Notes: generated by a model not told the origin, from the letters alone. Shown: positions 1-10,269, numbered from the stretch's first letter. The stretch is 64,000 nt of DNA from Cytobacillus massiliigabonensis (GCF_900199725.1 NZ_LT904904.1:2518074-2582073); one strand, 5' to 3'. Made by a program: numbers and translations.

Positions 1-383
1 AAAAACAATACAAGCCACTAATCGTCATTCTTTTGTTATTAATTGGATTAAATCTTATCTTCTGGGTTAGAAATTTTTATGGTATTTTTTGGCTTATCAC
101 ATTTGGTGCAGCCTTTATCTTTTTATTATATAAAGGAACAGCTGCCATTGTGGAGCATTTCTTGCTAATGATAGCAAGTATTCTTTTGGTCGAATCCATT
201 TCGTCATCATTTACTATTTTTCTATTAAGTTTTACACAGCCACATGCTGCTGGAGATGCAACTGGACTTGCACAGTCCACACATATTATTCCAGCACAGT
301 TTTGGGGAATAGTCTTTTTATCTCAAGCGATTGCATTTGCGATAGCAGGATTTAAGGTTGGGAGCTATCGAATAAGTAAATAA
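1..383 (+). CDS. M50B-like membrane peptidase, C-terminal part (5' end outside window)
   Basis: The reading frame is open from the first bases of the window (frame of position 3) to a TAA at 381-383, so this is the 3' part of a longer gene. The visible 120 or so residues contain four hydrophobic segments. The C-terminal block with the order AGDATGLAQSTHIIPAQFWG followed by a last membrane helix resembles the end of the M50B-like (PF13398) site-2-protease-related family, which are integral membrane zinc proteins. The HExxH region would lie upstream and cannot be seen, so catalytic capacity is unknown. An intrinsic terminator follows directly. The family call is inference from the C-terminus only. 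Confidence 0.55.
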   Translation, partial: KQYKPLIVILLLLIGLNLIFWVRNFYGIFWLITFGAAFIFLLYKGTAAIVEHFLLMIASILLVESISSSFTIFLLSFTQPHAAGDATGLAQSTHIIPAQFWGIVFLSQAIAFAIAGFKVGSYRISK

Positions 384-397
384 TTTTTGTTTTCAGA

Positions 398-432
398 CAA
401 GGATGTATCGAACGATACATCCTTGTTTTTTT
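398..432 (+). terminator. Intrinsic terminator after the M50B-like gene
   Basis: A perfect 13-base inverted repeat (398-410 with 413-425) is followed by seven T residues. It separates the first gene from the pot operon. Confidence 0.85.
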
Positions 433-603
433 ATCTCATTAATAAGAATTAATTAGGTTCTTTCTTTATTATGTAAATTTTTCTATAAAAATCTGCCTGT
501 TCGTATTGGAATATGGTATTATTACGTTTGAATGTTTGTACTATGTTTTTTCGATTTTTTTCGATGAATTCAAACATTAAATAAATGATTGAAGGAGATA
601 AAA

Positions 604-1710
604 ATGGCAGATCATACAATAATTCGTTTTGAACAAGTAACGAAACAATATGATAATGACCCCCCAGTTTTAAATGACGTAAGCTTTGAAATCGAAAGAG
701 GGAAATTCTATACCCTTCTTGGACCATCTGGCTGTGGGAAAACAACGATACTGAGATTGATTGCTGGATTCATTGAACCGTCCAAAGGAAAAATCTTTAT
801 TAATGGAAAAATTGTTAACGGCGTGCCTGCAAATAAACGTCAAGTGAATACAGTTTTTCAGGACTATGCTTTGTTTCCGCATTTAAATGTATATGAAAAT
901 GTGGCATTTGGCTTAAGAATAAAAAAGCTTAAAAACAATGAGATTGATCGAAAAGTGAAAGAGGCATTAAGATTTGTCAATCTTGAAGGATATGAAAAAA
1001 GGGAAATTAAAGAAATGTCAGGCGGACAGCGTCAGCGTGTGGCTATCGCACGTGCGATTGTTAATGAGCCAGAGGTGATCCTGCTGGATGAACCATTATC
1101 TGCTCTTGATTTAAAGCTGCGTACGGAAATGCAGTATGAATTACGTGAGCTGCAGCGCAGACTCGGGATCACATTCATTTTCGTCACACATGATCAAGAA
1201 GAGGCACTAGCCATGTCTGATGAAATTTTTGTCCTTAATAATGGGAATATCGAGCAAAGTGGTACACCAACAGATATTTATGATGAACCGATTAACCGCT
1301 TTGTTGCTGACTTTATTGGAGAGTCGAATATTGTCCCTGGTGTTATGCTGCAAGATTTTTCTGTTCAATTTGCTGGAAAAACCTTTGAATGTGTGGATGG
1401 AGGATTCGATTCAAACGAAGCAGTCGAAATCGTCATTCGGCCTGAGGATTTAGAAATTACAAAGCCGGAAAATGGAAAGCTTCGCGTGCATGTAGATTCT
1501 CAATTATTCCGAGGAGTGCACTATGAAATTAGTTGCAACGATCAGGACGGCAATGAATGGCTAGTCCATTCGACAAGAAAGGCAATTGTTGGTGAGGAAA
1601 TAGGACTTACATTTGATCCTGAAGCAATTCATGTTATGAGACATGGGGAGACAGAAGAGGAATTTGACAAACGTTTAGAAGCATATGAAGAGGGAAGCTA
1701 TGAAAAGTAA
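604..1710 (+). CDS. potA: Polyamine ABC transporter ATPase PotA
   Basis: ATP-hydrolysing subunit of a spermidine/putrescine importer, 368 aa. Visible motifs are Walker A GPSGCGKT, signature [14 protein letters not shown], Walker [13 protein letters not shown] and the switch histidine in FVTHDQEEA, followed by a C-terminal TOBE-like regulatory region. The start is the ATG at 604 because GAAGGAG lies at the right distance; an in-frame TTG at 589 lacks one. It is the first gene of a tight four-gene operon in which each next gene overlaps the last by 1-11 bases, so transporter parts are probably made in fixed ratio. I see no PuuR-like regulator gene directly upstream. Substrate is inferred from the complete PotABCD arrangement. 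Confidence 0.93.
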   Translation: MADHTIIRFEQVTKQYDNDPPVLNDVSFEIERGKFYTLLGPSGCGKTTILRLIAGFIEPSKGKIFINGKIVNGVPANKRQVNTVFQDYALFPHLNVYENVAFGLRIKKLKNNEIDRKVKEALRFVNLEGYEKREIKEMSGGQRQRVAIARAIVNEPEVILLDEPLSALDLKLRTEMQYELRELQRRLGITFIFVTHDQEEALAMSDEIFVLNNGNIEQSGTPTDIYDEPINRFVADFIGESNIVPGVMLQDFSVQFAGKTFECVDGGFDSNEAVEIVIRPEDLEITKPENGKLRVHVDSQLFRGVHYEISCNDQDGNEWLVHSTRKAIVGEEIGLTFDPEAIHVMRHGETEEEFDKRLEAYEEGSYEK

Positions 1711-2503
1711 ATCACGGAACTTTTATCTCATTCCATATGTTATTTGGATTGCCCTTTTTGTCATTACACCGATTCTATTAATCCTATATTACTCATTTTT
1801 TGATATTGATGGACAATTTACGTTTGAGAATTACAAGAAATTTTTTACACCCGTCTATTTGAAGATGACATTTAGCTCTTTCTGGTATGCATTTTTAATT
1901 ACAATGTTTACATTGCTTGTAGCATATCCAGTTGCTTTCTTGCTTACAAAATCAAAGCATAAACAGCTTTTACTATTATTAATTATCTTGCCTTCCTGGA
2001 TCAATTTATTGTTAAAAGCTTATGCGTTCATTGGCATTTTTGGTACATACGGAGCAGCTAATAGTTTCCTAGAAGTCATTGGGATCGGGACAAAGCAAAT
2101 TCTTTTCACTGATTTTAGCTTTATCTTTGTGTCTGTATATATATTCTTGCCATTTATGATTCTGCCTATTTTTAACGCATTGGATGAATTAAATCCATCA
2201 CTTGTTGATGCATCCAATGACCTTGGCGCTTCTAAATGGACAACATTTAAGCGTGTAATCTTCCCGCTGACGATTGATGGTGTTAAATCAGGCTGTCAAA
2301 TTGTCTTCATACCAGCCTTGTCACTGTTCATGCTTACAAGATTAATAGCCGGAAATCGAGTGATTACACTAGGTACTGCTATTGAGCAGCATTTCTTGGT
2401 TACACAAGACTGGGGGATGGGGGCAACAATTGCCGTCTTTTTAATCATTGCTATGGTATTAATTATGATTCTCACTGGGAAAAGAAAGCGGGGGATCTTA
2501 TGA
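1700..2503 (+). CDS. potB: Polyamine ABC transporter permease PotB
   Basis: Inner membrane permease, 267 aa, with about six hydrophobic helices and the binding-protein-dependent permease loop ([20 protein letters not shown]) that docks on the ATPase. Start chosen at ATG 1700, which has GAGGGA a few bases upstream; an in-frame ATG at 1685 is also possible. It overlaps the end of potA by 11 bases and the start of potC by 4 (ATGA), so it is likely translationally coupled. Pairs with PotC to form the heterodimeric channel for PotD-delivered polyamines. Confidence 0.92.
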   Translation: MKSKSRNFYLIPYVIWIALFVITPILLILYYSFFDIDGQFTFENYKKFFTPVYLKMTFSSFWYAFLITMFTLLVAYPVAFLLTKSKHKQLLLLLIILPSWINLLLKAYAFIGIFGTYGAANSFLEVIGIGTKQILFTDFSFIFVSVYIFLPFMILPIFNALDELNPSLVDASNDLGASKWTTFKRVIFPLTIDGVKSGCQIVFIPALSLFMLTRLIAGNRVITLGTAIEQHFLVTQDWGMGATIAVFLIIAMVLIMILTGKRKRGIL

Positions 2504-3300
2504 AGAAATTATCTAAACTTTCTACAGTTTATTTAGTGATTATGTTTTTCATTCTGTATGCCCCGATATTATATTTAATGTTTTATTCCTTTAATAGTGG
2601 GGGAACGATGTATCAATTTGAAGGATTTACACTTGATTGGTACAAGGAGTTGTTTGGCGATTCAAGGTTATTGATCATCGTTTTAAATACAATTATTATT
2701 GCTTTGCTATCAGCTGCAATTTCAACGATTCTGGGTGTTGCAGGTGCTTTAGCTATTTATTATGCAAGAAGAAGAAGAGTGAAAAACACACTGCTTTCGT
2801 TAAATAATGTTCTTATTGTCAGCCCGGATGTTATTATCGGTGCATCCTTTTTAATTTTGTTTACAATGGTTGGTATCAAGCTAGGGTTTATCTCTGTTTT
2901 ACTAGCACATATTGCTTTTAGTGTGCCAATCGTTGTTATTATGGTTCTTCCGAAAATTGAGGAAATGAATACATCAATGATTTATGCAGCTCTTGATTTA
3001 GGGGCTAGCCGCTGGGATGTTTTGACAAAAGTCGTCCTCCCTTATATAACACCTGGGATTTTTGCTGGGTTTTTCATGGCATTAACATATTCATTAGATG
3101 ATTTTGCTGTTACCTTTTTTGTAACCGGGAATGGCTTTACCACCTTATCAGTAGAAATATATTCACTTGCAAGAAGAGGCGTTTCATTAAATATTAATGC
3201 TCTTTCTACACTTTTATTTATTTTTACTATGCTCCTAGTAGTCGGATATTACTTCATTACTAAACGTAATAATAAGCCGGGCAGAATGGGGGTTAGATAA
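2500..3300 (+). CDS. potC: Polyamine ABC transporter permease PotC
   Basis: Second permease of the importer, 266 aa, six predicted membrane helices and the EAA-type loop ALDLGASRWDVLTKVVLP. The start codon overlaps the potB stop (ATGA), and the stop overlaps the potD start by one base. Family assignment follows from both sequence pattern and operon position. Nothing odd is seen. Confidence 0.92.
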   Translation: MKKLSKLSTVYLVIMFFILYAPILYLMFYSFNSGGTMYQFEGFTLDWYKELFGDSRLLIIVLNTIIIALLSAAISTILGVAGALAIYYARRRRVKNTLLSLNNVLIVSPDVIIGASFLILFTMVGIKLGFISVLLAHIAFSVPIVVIMVLPKIEEMNTSMIYAALDLGASRWDVLTKVVLPYITPGIFAGFFMALTYSLDDFAVTFFVTGNGFTTLSVEIYSLARRGVSLNINALSTLLFIFTMLLVVGYYFITKRNNKPGRMGVR

Positions 3301-4373
3301 TGAAAGAGCTGATTCGTGCATTATTAGCCGTGCTAATCGTTTCGTTTGTTTTAATATTTATTGTTTTCAGGCTTAACTCATCTCAGGGATATACGAGCGG
3401 AAATACTCTGACTATTTTTAACTGGGGCGATTATATTGATGAGGAACTGATTAAGCAATTTGAAGATGAGACTGGAATAAAGGTTATTTACGAGACATTT
3501 GATTCCAATGAGGCAATGCTGACGAAAATCGAGCAAGGAGGGACCGCGTATGATATTGCCGTCCCTTCCGAGTACATCATCGATAAAATGATACAGGAGG
3601 ATCTGCTTCTTCCAATTGATCATTCAAAGCTCCCTAATTTTCAATATCTTGATTCCCGTTTCTTAGATTTGCCATTCGATCATGAGAACAAATATTCGAT
3701 TCCGTATTTTTGGGGAACGGTTGGCATATTGTATAACACGAAAATACTTGGCGATCGAGAATTAACAAGCTGGAATGACCTTTGGGATCCGGAATTTAAG
3801 AATCAAATTTTGCTTGTTGATAGTGCACGCGAAGTGTTAGGAATGTCTTTAAATAGTCTAGGCTATTCTTTGAATGATAAAAACAAAGATCACCTTCAAG
3901 AAGCAAAAGAAAAGATAGATGCACTTACACCTAATATAAAGGCGATTGTCGGGGACGAAAACCGTTTATTATTGCAAAATGAAGAAGCGGCAATTGGACT
4001 TGTCTGGTCTGGGACCGCTCAAGAAATTATGTGGGAAAATGAAAATGTGGAGTATGTAATCCCAGAAGAAGGATCGAATTTATGGTTTGATAATATGGTT
4101 ATTCCAAAAACAGCGAAAAATGTCGAAGCTGCACATCAATTTATCAATTTTATGCTTGATCCAGAAGTAGCTGCACAGAATACAGATTATGTCGGCTATT
4201 CTACCCCTAATAAAGAAGCACTAAAATTCATGGATGAAGAAGTAGTAAATGACGAACGTTTTTATCCGGATGAAGAAATGACTTCAAAGCTCGAGGTTTA
4301 TGAAAACCTAGGAAAAAGAATGCTCGCACATTACAATGATCTTTTTCTCGAATTTAAAATGCATACAAAATAA
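3300..4373 (+). CDS. potD: Spermidine/putrescine-binding protein PotD
   Basis: Extracellular substrate-binding protein, 357 aa. It starts with an uncleaved-looking hydrophobic helix (residues about 5-25) and has no lipobox cysteine, so it is probably membrane-anchored rather than a lipoprotein. The mature part opens with LTIFNWGDYIDEELI, the typical PotD/PotF start, and contains the DIAVPSEYIIDKM and IPYFWGTVGILYNT blocks of polyamine-binding proteins. The ATG overlaps the potC stop by one base. A terminator follows at 4378. Confidence 0.93.
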   Translation: MKELIRALLAVLIVSFVLIFIVFRLNSSQGYTSGNTLTIFNWGDYIDEELIKQFEDETGIKVIYETFDSNEAMLTKIEQGGTAYDIAVPSEYIIDKMIQEDLLLPIDHSKLPNFQYLDSRFLDLPFDHENKYSIPYFWGTVGILYNTKILGDRELTSWNDLWDPEFKNQILLVDSAREVLGMSLNSLGYSLNDKNKDHLQEAKEKIDALTPNIKAIVGDENRLLLQNEEAAIGLVWSGTAQEIMWENENVEYVIPEEGSNLWFDNMVIPKTAKNVEAAHQFINFMLDPEVAAQNTDYVGYSTPNKEALKFMDEEVVNDERFYPDEEMTSKLEVYENLGKRMLAHYNDLFLEFKMHTK

Positions 4374-4377
4374 TCAT

Positions 4378-4411
4378 AAAACTGACTGGCTAATAGCTGG
4401 TCAGTTTTTTT
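4378..4411 (+). terminator. Terminator of potABCD
   Basis: Inverted repeat ACTGAC...GTCAGT with inner GGCT/AGCT pairing, followed by a run of T. It lies five bases after the potD stop codon. Confidence 0.85.
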
Positions 4412-4475
4412 GTGCCTATGCTTAACATATTCTTATTGAAAAGTGGAAAAATTAATGAAAAAAAGGAGTGGTGAA

Positions 4476-5246
4476 ATGAAACAAATACTTTGCCTGCTTG
4501 CTCTGCTTTTCCTTCTAAACCAGCCCCAATTTACAGAAGCTTCTCAAATAAAAAGGGAGTTAGCAATTGTAATAGACGACCTTGGAAACAATATGCTAGG
4601 AACAGAAGAAATATTAGAGCTTCCTATAACCTTAACTGCAGCAATTATGCCCTTTATGCCGAGCACGAAAGCAGATGCAGAAATGGCAAAACGTAATGGA
4701 CATGAAGTGATCGTCCATTTGCCAATGGAGCCAAAGAAAGGAAAGAAGAGCTGGCTTGGTCCAGGTGCAATCACAACAGACTTAAGTGATGAAGAGATTC
4801 GGAAACGAGTTGTCGCTGCGATTAAAGATGTTCCGCATGCAACCGGCATGAATCATCATATGGGATCGAAAGCAACAGAGAATGAGAGAGTCATGAGAAT
4901 TGTTCTGGAGGTTTGCAAAGAATATGGATTTTTTTATCTTGATAGCAAAACAACAGCAAATAGTGTAGTGTGGAAGATTGCCAATCAACTTAACATCCCA
5001 TATTTAGAAAATAATTTGTTTTTTGATGACGTATATACAACAAGGCATGTCACTAAACAAGCGAACCTATTAGCTGGAAAGTTGAATAAAAGTGAGCAAA
5101 TCATTGCAATTGGACATGTTGGAGTCTCAGGTCCAATTATGGCAAGTGTATTAGAAGCATATATTCCTGTTTATAAAAATAAAGCAGAACTCGTCCCACT
5201 TTCTAAGCTTATACCAGGGTATGAATTACTTGATGAAGGAATATAA
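4476..5246 (+). CDS. Divergent polysaccharide deacetylase family protein (YibQ-like)
   Basis: A secreted 256-aa protein of the divergent polysaccharide deacetylase family (PF04748, YibQ-type). Residues 1-20 form a signal peptide ending near TEAS. The fold markers are LAIVIDDLGNN near the mature start (metal-site aspartates), VIVHLPMEP, GMNHHMGS and YLDSKTTANS. The start ATG at 4476 follows AAAGGAG; an in-frame ATG at 4443 would spoil the signal peptide. The substrate of this family is not firmly established; a role in cell-wall sugar processing is inferred. It stands alone between the pot terminator and a hairpin at 5252. Confidence 0.85.
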   Translation: MKQILCLLALLFLLNQPQFTEASQIKRELAIVIDDLGNNMLGTEEILELPITLTAAIMPFMPSTKADAEMAKRNGHEVIVHLPMEPKKGKKSWLGPGAITTDLSDEEIRKRVVAAIKDVPHATGMNHHMGSKATENERVMRIVLEVCKEYGFFYLDSKTTANSVVWKIANQLNIPYLENNLFFDDVYTTRHVTKQANLLAGKLNKSEQIIAIGHVGVSGPIMASVLEAYIPVYKNKAELVPLSKLIPGYELLDEGI

Positions 5247-5251
5247 AAAAA

Positions 5252-5292
5252 GAAAGACAACCTGGTATTTTTACTAGGTTGTTTCACTTTCT
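5252..5292 (+). terminator. Hairpin after the deacetylase-like gene
   Basis: ACAACCTGGT pairs with ACTAGGTTGT with one wobble, and outer GAAAG/CTTTC can extend it. The T-rich tail is weak, so it is a probable but not certain terminator. Confidence 0.5.
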
Positions 5293-5497
5293 GTAATGAA
5301 AATTTTTTAAAGGCCGTCCACATTCCAATCTGGTTAGTCCCGCAATCGCTGCGAAGGTAGAAGAGGTGAACGACCGTAATAATAGTATATGTTCTAGTAA
5401 AAAAAAGATGCAGATTGATATCCATTTAGTGAAAGAAATGAAGTTTTCCACTATTATAAAAGATGAAAAGTAATTTTTAGCAATTGAGGTGCAGCAA

Positions 5498-6604
5498 ATG
5501 AAGATTCAGGAAATTAGTTTGCGTCATTTAAAGATGAGAATGAGATCTCCTTTTGCAACAAGCTTTGGAACGATGCAGGATAAAGAATTTCTTCTGCTTG
5601 AAGCCAAATCAGTAAATGGTCATATTGGATGGGGTGAATCTGTTGCCTTTGATACACCATGGTATACGGAAGAAACAGTAAAGACAAACTGGCATATGCT
5701 CGAAGATTTTATCATTCCAGCTGTAATTAATAGAGAGTTAGAGCATCCTGATCAAATTACTTGTTTACTCTCATCTATTAGAAAAAATAATATGGCAAAA
5801 TCAGCTCTAGAAGGTGCTGTTTGGGACTTATATTCGAAAGAAAAGGGGATAAGCCTTACTAGAGCACTTGGAGGAAATAAGGGGAAAATCGAAGTTGGTG
5901 TAAGCATTGGTATTCAAAAAACAATCGATGACCTTTTACAATTAATTGATCGGTATACAGCAAAAGGGTACAAGCGAATGAAGGTAAAAATAAAACCGGG
6001 TTGGGATCTTGAGGTTATTCGAGAAATCCGAAAGAATTTTCCTGAAGTCCCACTAATGGCAGATGCAAATTCAGCATACACCTTAAATGACACTGATTTG
6101 TTTAAATCATTGGATGAGTACGGTTTAATGATGATTGAACAGCCTTTAGCTGCCAATGACTTTATTGATCATGCAAAGCTTCAAAAGCAAATTACAACAC
6201 CAATTTGTTTAGATGAAAGCATTCATTCGTATGAGGATGCGCGGATAGCCATTGAATTGAAAGCTTGCCAAATAATCAATATTAAAATTGGAAGAGTAGG
6301 GGGGTTAACAGAAGCAAGAAGAATTCATAACCTTTGTAAAGATAATAAGATCCCTGTATGGTGTGGAGGGATGCTTGAAGCAGGCATTGGAAGAGCGCAT
6401 AATATTGCATTAACCACATTATCGAATTTTATTTTGCCAGGTGATACCGCTGGTTCTTCACACTATTGGGAAAAAGATATCATATATCCAGAAGTTGTAG
6501 TTGAAAATGGGTATATTAATGTGCCAGATCATCCTGGTATTGGCTATGAGCCTAATAGAGAGACCATCCGGCAATTTACTTTAAATGAAAAGATATTTTC
6601 TTAA
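5498..6604 (+). CDS. MenC family enzyme: o-succinylbenzoate synthase / N-acylamino acid racemase
   Basis: Enolase-superfamily enzyme, 368 aa. The catalytic set is complete and well placed: a KxKxK stretch (K162, K164, K166), metal ligands D189, E214 and D239, and the second base K263, which closely follows the numbering of characterised N-succinylamino acid racemases. The start is ATG 5498 after TTGAGGTG; an in-frame GTG lies at 5489. Family members can make o-succinylbenzoate for menaquinone, racemise N-acylamino acids, or do both. No other men genes are nearby, so either role is possible and I leave the symbol empty. A hairpin follows. Confidence 0.85.
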   Translation: MKIQEISLRHLKMRMRSPFATSFGTMQDKEFLLLEAKSVNGHIGWGESVAFDTPWYTEETVKTNWHMLEDFIIPAVINRELEHPDQITCLLSSIRKNNMAKSALEGAVWDLYSKEKGISLTRALGGNKGKIEVGVSIGIQKTIDDLLQLIDRYTAKGYKRMKVKIKPGWDLEVIREIRKNFPEVPLMADANSAYTLNDTDLFKSLDEYGLMMIEQPLAANDFIDHAKLQKQITTPICLDESIHSYEDARIAIELKACQIINIKIGRVGGLTEARRIHNLCKDNKIPVWCGGMLEAGIGRAHNIALTTLSNFILPGDTAGSSHYWEKDIIYPEVVVENGYINVPDHPGIGYEPNRETIRQFTLNEKIFS

Positions 6605-6606
6605 AT

Positions 6607-6633
6607 AACTCCCAGGTACATATAGTCCTGGGA
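6607..6633. terminator. GC-rich hairpin between convergent genes
   Basis: Perfect 8-base stem CTCCCAGG/CCTGGGAG with a 10-base loop. It has no T-run on either side, so it is an atypical terminator for either the MenC-like gene or the convergent kinase gene. The remaining 140 bases up to the kinase stop show nothing recognisable. Confidence 0.4.
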
Positions 6634-6775
6634 GCGCAATCGAAAATAGCGGAATATTCAATTAATATTTCTCGGGAAAGCGCAGATTCAGACATTTCCT
6701 GCTTAGAATCGTCATCCTGCAAGTCTTAATTTGTCGTACACAAAGGATGTTGTCGGTTCTTGCGGAATGAATCAG

Positions 6776-8017
6776 TTATATAGGGAAGATCATTTTAAAG
6801 GTTGTCCCCGCATTTTCTTTGCTCATAATTTTGTAGTCGCCATTCATACGTTTAATGATATCAAAACTAATCATTAAACCAAGTCCTGTTCCTTTTGTTT
6901 TGGTCGAGTAATATGGCTGTCCTAATTGCTTAATATGGATAGGGTCGATACCAATTCCTTCATCCATGATATTTATAATGGCATTTCCATTTTCTTGATA
7001 AGCTAACAATTCTAACTTTCCCCCAGTGGGCATTGCTTCAATCCCATTCTTAATTAAATTGATAAATAATTGCTTGCATTCATTCGTATTTCCATTTATC
7101 ACTAAATTCCCTTCAATATTTGTAATAAGATTAACATTAGACATTACAGCAAACGGGTGCATAAATTCAGCCACATCTAATAATGTTTGCGAAAGAGGTA
7201 TGGATTCGCAAAAATGGTTTGAAGGGCGTGCAAGTGATAGAAAATCACCGATTATTTTCTGTGTGCGGTCCAATTCATCAAGTGAAACAGATATAAACAT
7301 TCCTTGTTTAGATGTTAAGTTTTTTTCGTCTTTCATGATTTGCAGAAAACCGCGAATGGTTGTCATTGGATTGCGAATTTCATGTGCAACCGAAGCAGCA
7401 AGCTGACTCACCGCATTCAATTTATCAGCATTTTGTAATTGTTCCTGCATGGCTAGCTGAAGCTTATTCATTTCAATTAAATAGATAATGATTGCAAGTG
7501 TCAGTAATGAAACGATGGAAAATGAGAATAAGTATAGGAAATCTTCCGAATGCCCTAATTTCAGAAAAGCAATTATGCGTGTACCAGTAATTAGAATATA
7601 AAAAGCAATGCCAATACAAAGTTTTTTCCAAGGGTTTCCTCTTTGATAGTTTTTATAAACAAAGCCAAATAAGGGAATGATGATTAAATAATTAATCAAT
7701 AGCAATAATAATTCCTTAAGCTCTCCAAGTACATTTACACCTAATAAAGCACCTATTGTAATACCGCCAGCTAGTGGACCTATATAGAAAAAGGAAATAA
7801 AAATAGGAATGAATTTTAAATCAAATGCCATACCGTCAGCAACTCTTACAGGAAAAGACATAGACAATAAAAGTGAAAATATAATCGTGATAAGAAAAAC
7901 AATATTTGTTTTCAGGTCTTTTTTATATCTGCTAAGAATGATATTTACTAAGGGAATCATCATCATGATAAAAAAGTGAAAAAATAAATCGGCTACAAAA
8001 TCCTTCAAGAGCACCAT
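6776..8017 (-). CDS. KinB-like membrane sensor histidine kinase
   Basis: Sensor kinase of 413 aa. Residues 1-185 hold about six membrane helices of the 5TM-LYT type with almost no extracellular domain, as in the sporulation kinase KinB. The phosphoacceptor histidine is H212 in SVAHEIRNPMTTIRG, followed by the N box (NLIKNGIEAM), G1 (DEGIGID) and G2 (GTGLGL) of the ATPase domain. No response regulator gene adjoins it, which fits phosphorelay kinases that feed Spo0F. It could equally signal to another regulator. It is a monocistronic minus-strand gene, convergent with the MenC-like gene. Confidence 0.85.
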   Translation of the reverse strand: MVLLKDFVADLFFHFFIMMMIPLVNIILSRYKKDLKTNIVFLITIIFSLLLSMSFPVRVADGMAFDLKFIPIFISFFYIGPLAGGITIGALLGVNVLGELKELLLLLINYLIIIPLFGFVYKNYQRGNPWKKLCIGIAFYILITGTRIIAFLKLGHSEDFLYLFSFSIVSLLTLAIIIYLIEMNKLQLAMQEQLQNADKLNAVSQLAASVAHEIRNPMTTIRGFLQIMKDEKNLTSKQGMFISVSLDELDRTQKIIGDFLSLARPSNHFCESIPLSQTLLDVAEFMHPFAVMSNVNLITNIEGNLVINGNTNECKQLFINLIKNGIEAMPTGGKLELLAYQENGNAIINIMDEGIGIDPIHIKQLGQPYYSTKTKGTGLGLMISFDIIKRMNGDYKIMSKENAGTTFKMIFPI

Positions 8018-8140
8018 TCCTCCATGCTAGTTCTTCCATATCTAATTAAACAAGCATGAAGAGGATTCCTTTATAATATGTAGATAAATGTTGAATGAGC
8101 ATGAAAAATAATTCCTGATTATTTTACAATACTCGACAAA

Positions 8141-8166
8141 TAAAAAACCGGCTCATAATGAGCCGG
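8141..8166 (-). terminator. Terminator of the FtsH-like gene
   Basis: On the minus strand CCGGCTCA/TGAGCCGG forms an 8-base stem followed by six T. It begins seven bases after the stop codon. Confidence 0.85.
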
Positions 8167-8172
8167 AATAAT

Positions 8173-9915
8173 TTAAACAAGAACGATTTCTCTTTCTGCA
8201 TCTGATGGAATAAAATCCACTATATCTTGCACTTCAGTACCATCTAAAGTTTCTTTCTTTAATAGAGCTTCTACTAGGTTTTCGAATTGGATTCTATTCG
8301 CTTGTATTAATTTTTCAGACCTCACTAACGCTTTCTGGAAAAGTTCTTGCATTTTTGCTTCCTTATCTGACTTGTTAAAGGTTAAAGTAAACCCGTCATC
8401 TAGTAAGCCTGTATCAACCATTTGTTCAATCATCTGTTTTGCCTGCTGAACATCGCCGCCAACACCTAAGCTATGCTCGCCAAGAATCATTCTTTCAGCA
8501 ACACCGCCAGCTAAAATCATAGCTACTTGATCAAGCATGTCACTTGTTGTCGATAAATGCATTTCTTTTGGTACCGGCGCAACATAGCCAAGCGCTTGAC
8601 CACGGGGAATAATGGTTGCTTTACGAACAGACCCAGGCTTTGTAATTGCTGCAACTAGAGCATGTCCTGATTCATGGATGGCAACTCGTTTTTTCGTTTC
8701 TGCGTTTTGAAGTGCACGAGTAGAGCTTCCAAGTACCGTTCTATCTAAAGCGAAATCAATATCTTCTTTTGAAATGCAAGCCTGTCCATTTTGTACAGCT
8801 CTACGACTTGCTGTTTCAAACAGGGATTGAAGATCTGCACCGGAAAAACCAGAAGTGCTTTCAGCAAGTTCTTCAAACGAATTCATGACATTTTCAGCTA
8901 ATTTTCTATTTTTCGTATGAATTTCGATAATTTCTTTTCTGCCTTTCATATCAGGAAGTGGAACATGAAAAGAAAAGTCAATCCGGCCAGGACGAAGAAA
9001 AGCATCATCTAACATATCTTTTCTATTTGTCGCAGCAATGAAAAGAATGCCGTCGTTAGAATGTCCGCCATCTAGCTGAACTAGCAGTTCGGTTAGCGTT
9101 TTCTCACTTTCTTCTCCACCATGCTGTTTTCTTTTACCAGCAAGGGCATCGACTTCATCGATAAAAACGACTGCAGGCTTTTGCTTCCTTGCATTTTGAA
9201 ACAATGTTCGCACACGGGATGCACCAACGCCTACAAACATTTCATTAAATGATGAACCGCTCGTTGAAAAGAAGGTTGCACCAAGCTCTCTTGCAATCGC
9301 TTGTGCAAGCAATGTTTTCCCTGTTCCTGGAGGACCATATAAAAGTATCCCTTTCGGCGGCTTTAAACCCATTTGAAGTGCACGTTCAGGTTCTTTTAGA
9401 ATAGAAAGAGTTTGCATGATCTCATCTTTCATTTCACCTTGTATTCCTCCAACATCAGCAAGAGAAATAGATGGAAGCGGCTTTGCCTTCGATACACTTT
9501 GCTTCATAGTATTTGCTGCACCAAGTCCGCCTTTGCCAGATTTGTATAAATAAATGCCGAGGGCAATAATTAAGATAGCAAGCACGCCTACAATCCATGG
9601 AGTATAGGGACTGCTAGATGAAAATGTATATTCAACATGATAGTTTTCTATCAATTTATCAATCATTTGACTATTTGGGGGCACATGTGAAATAAATTCC
9701 CCATCACGGGTTTGAATCGTAAGTTTTCCATTTATATGTTCATTTATCGTAACCATTTCCCCATTTTGCGAGGCAATCAATTCTTCAACAGAAGAATAGG
9801 GGATAGTTGCGGATTTATTCGTATTTTGAACAACCAAGAAAATCGCTGTAGCAATGACTAGTAGACTTACAATAATCGGAACAATTGTTGAAGCTTTTCT
9901 AAAATTTAATTTCAA
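8173..9915 (-). CDS. FtsH-type AAA+ zinc metalloprotease paralogue
   Basis: Membrane AAA protease of 580 aa, about 50-70 residues shorter than typical FtsH. There are two membrane helices (about 11-30 and 106-125) flanking a short external domain. Then come Walker A GPPGTGKT (194-201), the pore loop MFVGVG, Walker [10 protein letters not shown], the second region of homology ending at RPGRID, and the zinc-protease motif HESGH (414-418) with the third metal ligand probably in VGGDV. The acidic C-terminal tail of housekeeping FtsH is missing. The genome probably has another FtsH, so this is called a paralogue by inference. It stands alone, with its own terminator. Confidence 0.88.
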   Translation of the reverse strand: MKLNFRKASTIVPIIVSLLVIATAIFLVVQNTNKSATIPYSSVEELIASQNGEMVTINEHINGKLTIQTRDGEFISHVPPNSQMIDKLIENYHVEYTFSSSSPYTPWIVGVLAILIIALGIYLYKSGKGGLGAANTMKQSVSKAKPLPSISLADVGGIQGEMKDEIMQTLSILKEPERALQMGLKPPKGILLYGPPGTGKTLLAQAIARELGATFFSTSGSSFNEMFVGVGASRVRTLFQNARKQKPAVVFIDEVDALAGKRKQHGGEESEKTLTELLVQLDGGHSNDGILFIAATNRKDMLDDAFLRPGRIDFSFHVPLPDMKGRKEIIEIHTKNRKLAENVMNSFEELAESTSGFSGADLQSLFETASRRAVQNGQACISKEDIDFALDRTVLGSSTRALQNAETKKRVAIHESGHALVAAITKPGSVRKATIIPRGQALGYVAPVPKEMHLSTTSDMLDQVAMILAGGVAERMILGEHSLGVGGDVQQAKQMIEQMVDTGLLDDGFTLTFNKSDKEAKMQELFQKALVRSEKLIQANRIQFENLVEALLKKETLDGTEVQDIVDFIPSDAEREIVLV

Positions 9916-10051
9916 CTTTTTCCCTCCTCATTGTACTTTTTCATTATAATTAGTAAGACTATTAAAGGATAGTGGATGATTAATGTAAGAAATAGAAAAT
10001 AATGGATTGTTGTTCGAATAGATGAATGATCCTAAATAGTAAATGAACTCC

Positions 10052-10080
10052 TTCACAAATATTGGAAAACAAGATATAAT
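10052..10080 (+). promoter_or_regulatory. Sigma-A promoter of the TPP riboswitch-thiT transcript
   Basis: TTCACA at 10052 and a perfect TATAAT at 10075 are separated by 17 bases. The expected transcript starts about 15-20 bases before the TPP aptamer. Confidence 0.8.
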
Positions 10081-10102
10081 GGCATAGGATAATTAAATAA
10101 AC

Positions 10103-10195
10103 GAAACCACAAGGGGAGCGTAAAGCTGAGAGTGAACAGTTCACTGTTCTGACCCTTCGAACCTGTTAGATAATTCTAGCGCAGGAATGTGGATT
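10103..10195 (+). ncRNA. TPP riboswitch (THI element)
   Basis: The aptamer shows P1 arms ACCACA/TGTGG, the P2 strand AAGGGGAGC, the invariant GCTGAGA, a variable P3 hairpin (GTGAACAGTTCAC region), GACCCTTCGAACCTG and the final GCGCAGGAA before the P1 closing arm. These are the conserved THI-box elements and bind thiamine pyrophosphate. It lies upstream of thiT, the expected target. The downstream hairpin hides the ribosome binding site rather than forming a T-run terminator, so control is probably at translation. Confidence 0.93.
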
Positions 10196-10226
10196 GAATA
10201 GGTGTTTTGTTTTGACCTTGCTTATT

Positions 10227-10262
10227 CTCCCCTTGAGGTGCCGTACCATTTGAGAAGGGGAG
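10227..10262 (+). promoter_or_regulatory. Ribosome-binding-site sequestering hairpin of the TPP switch
   Basis: CTCCCCTT (10227-10234) pairs perfectly with AAGGGGAG (10255-10262), which contains the thiT Shine-Dalgarno sequence eight bases before the ATG. The same octamer AAGGGGAG also occurs inside the aptamer at 10111-10118. Confidence 0.75.
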
Positions 10263-10269
10263 TATTTTT

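Noticed and set aside
5310-5385. Possible decayed copy of the intergenic repeat (GCAATCGCTGCGAAGG-type block)
   Set aside because: Only a short block resembles the family A repeat; ends and pairing are not recognisable.
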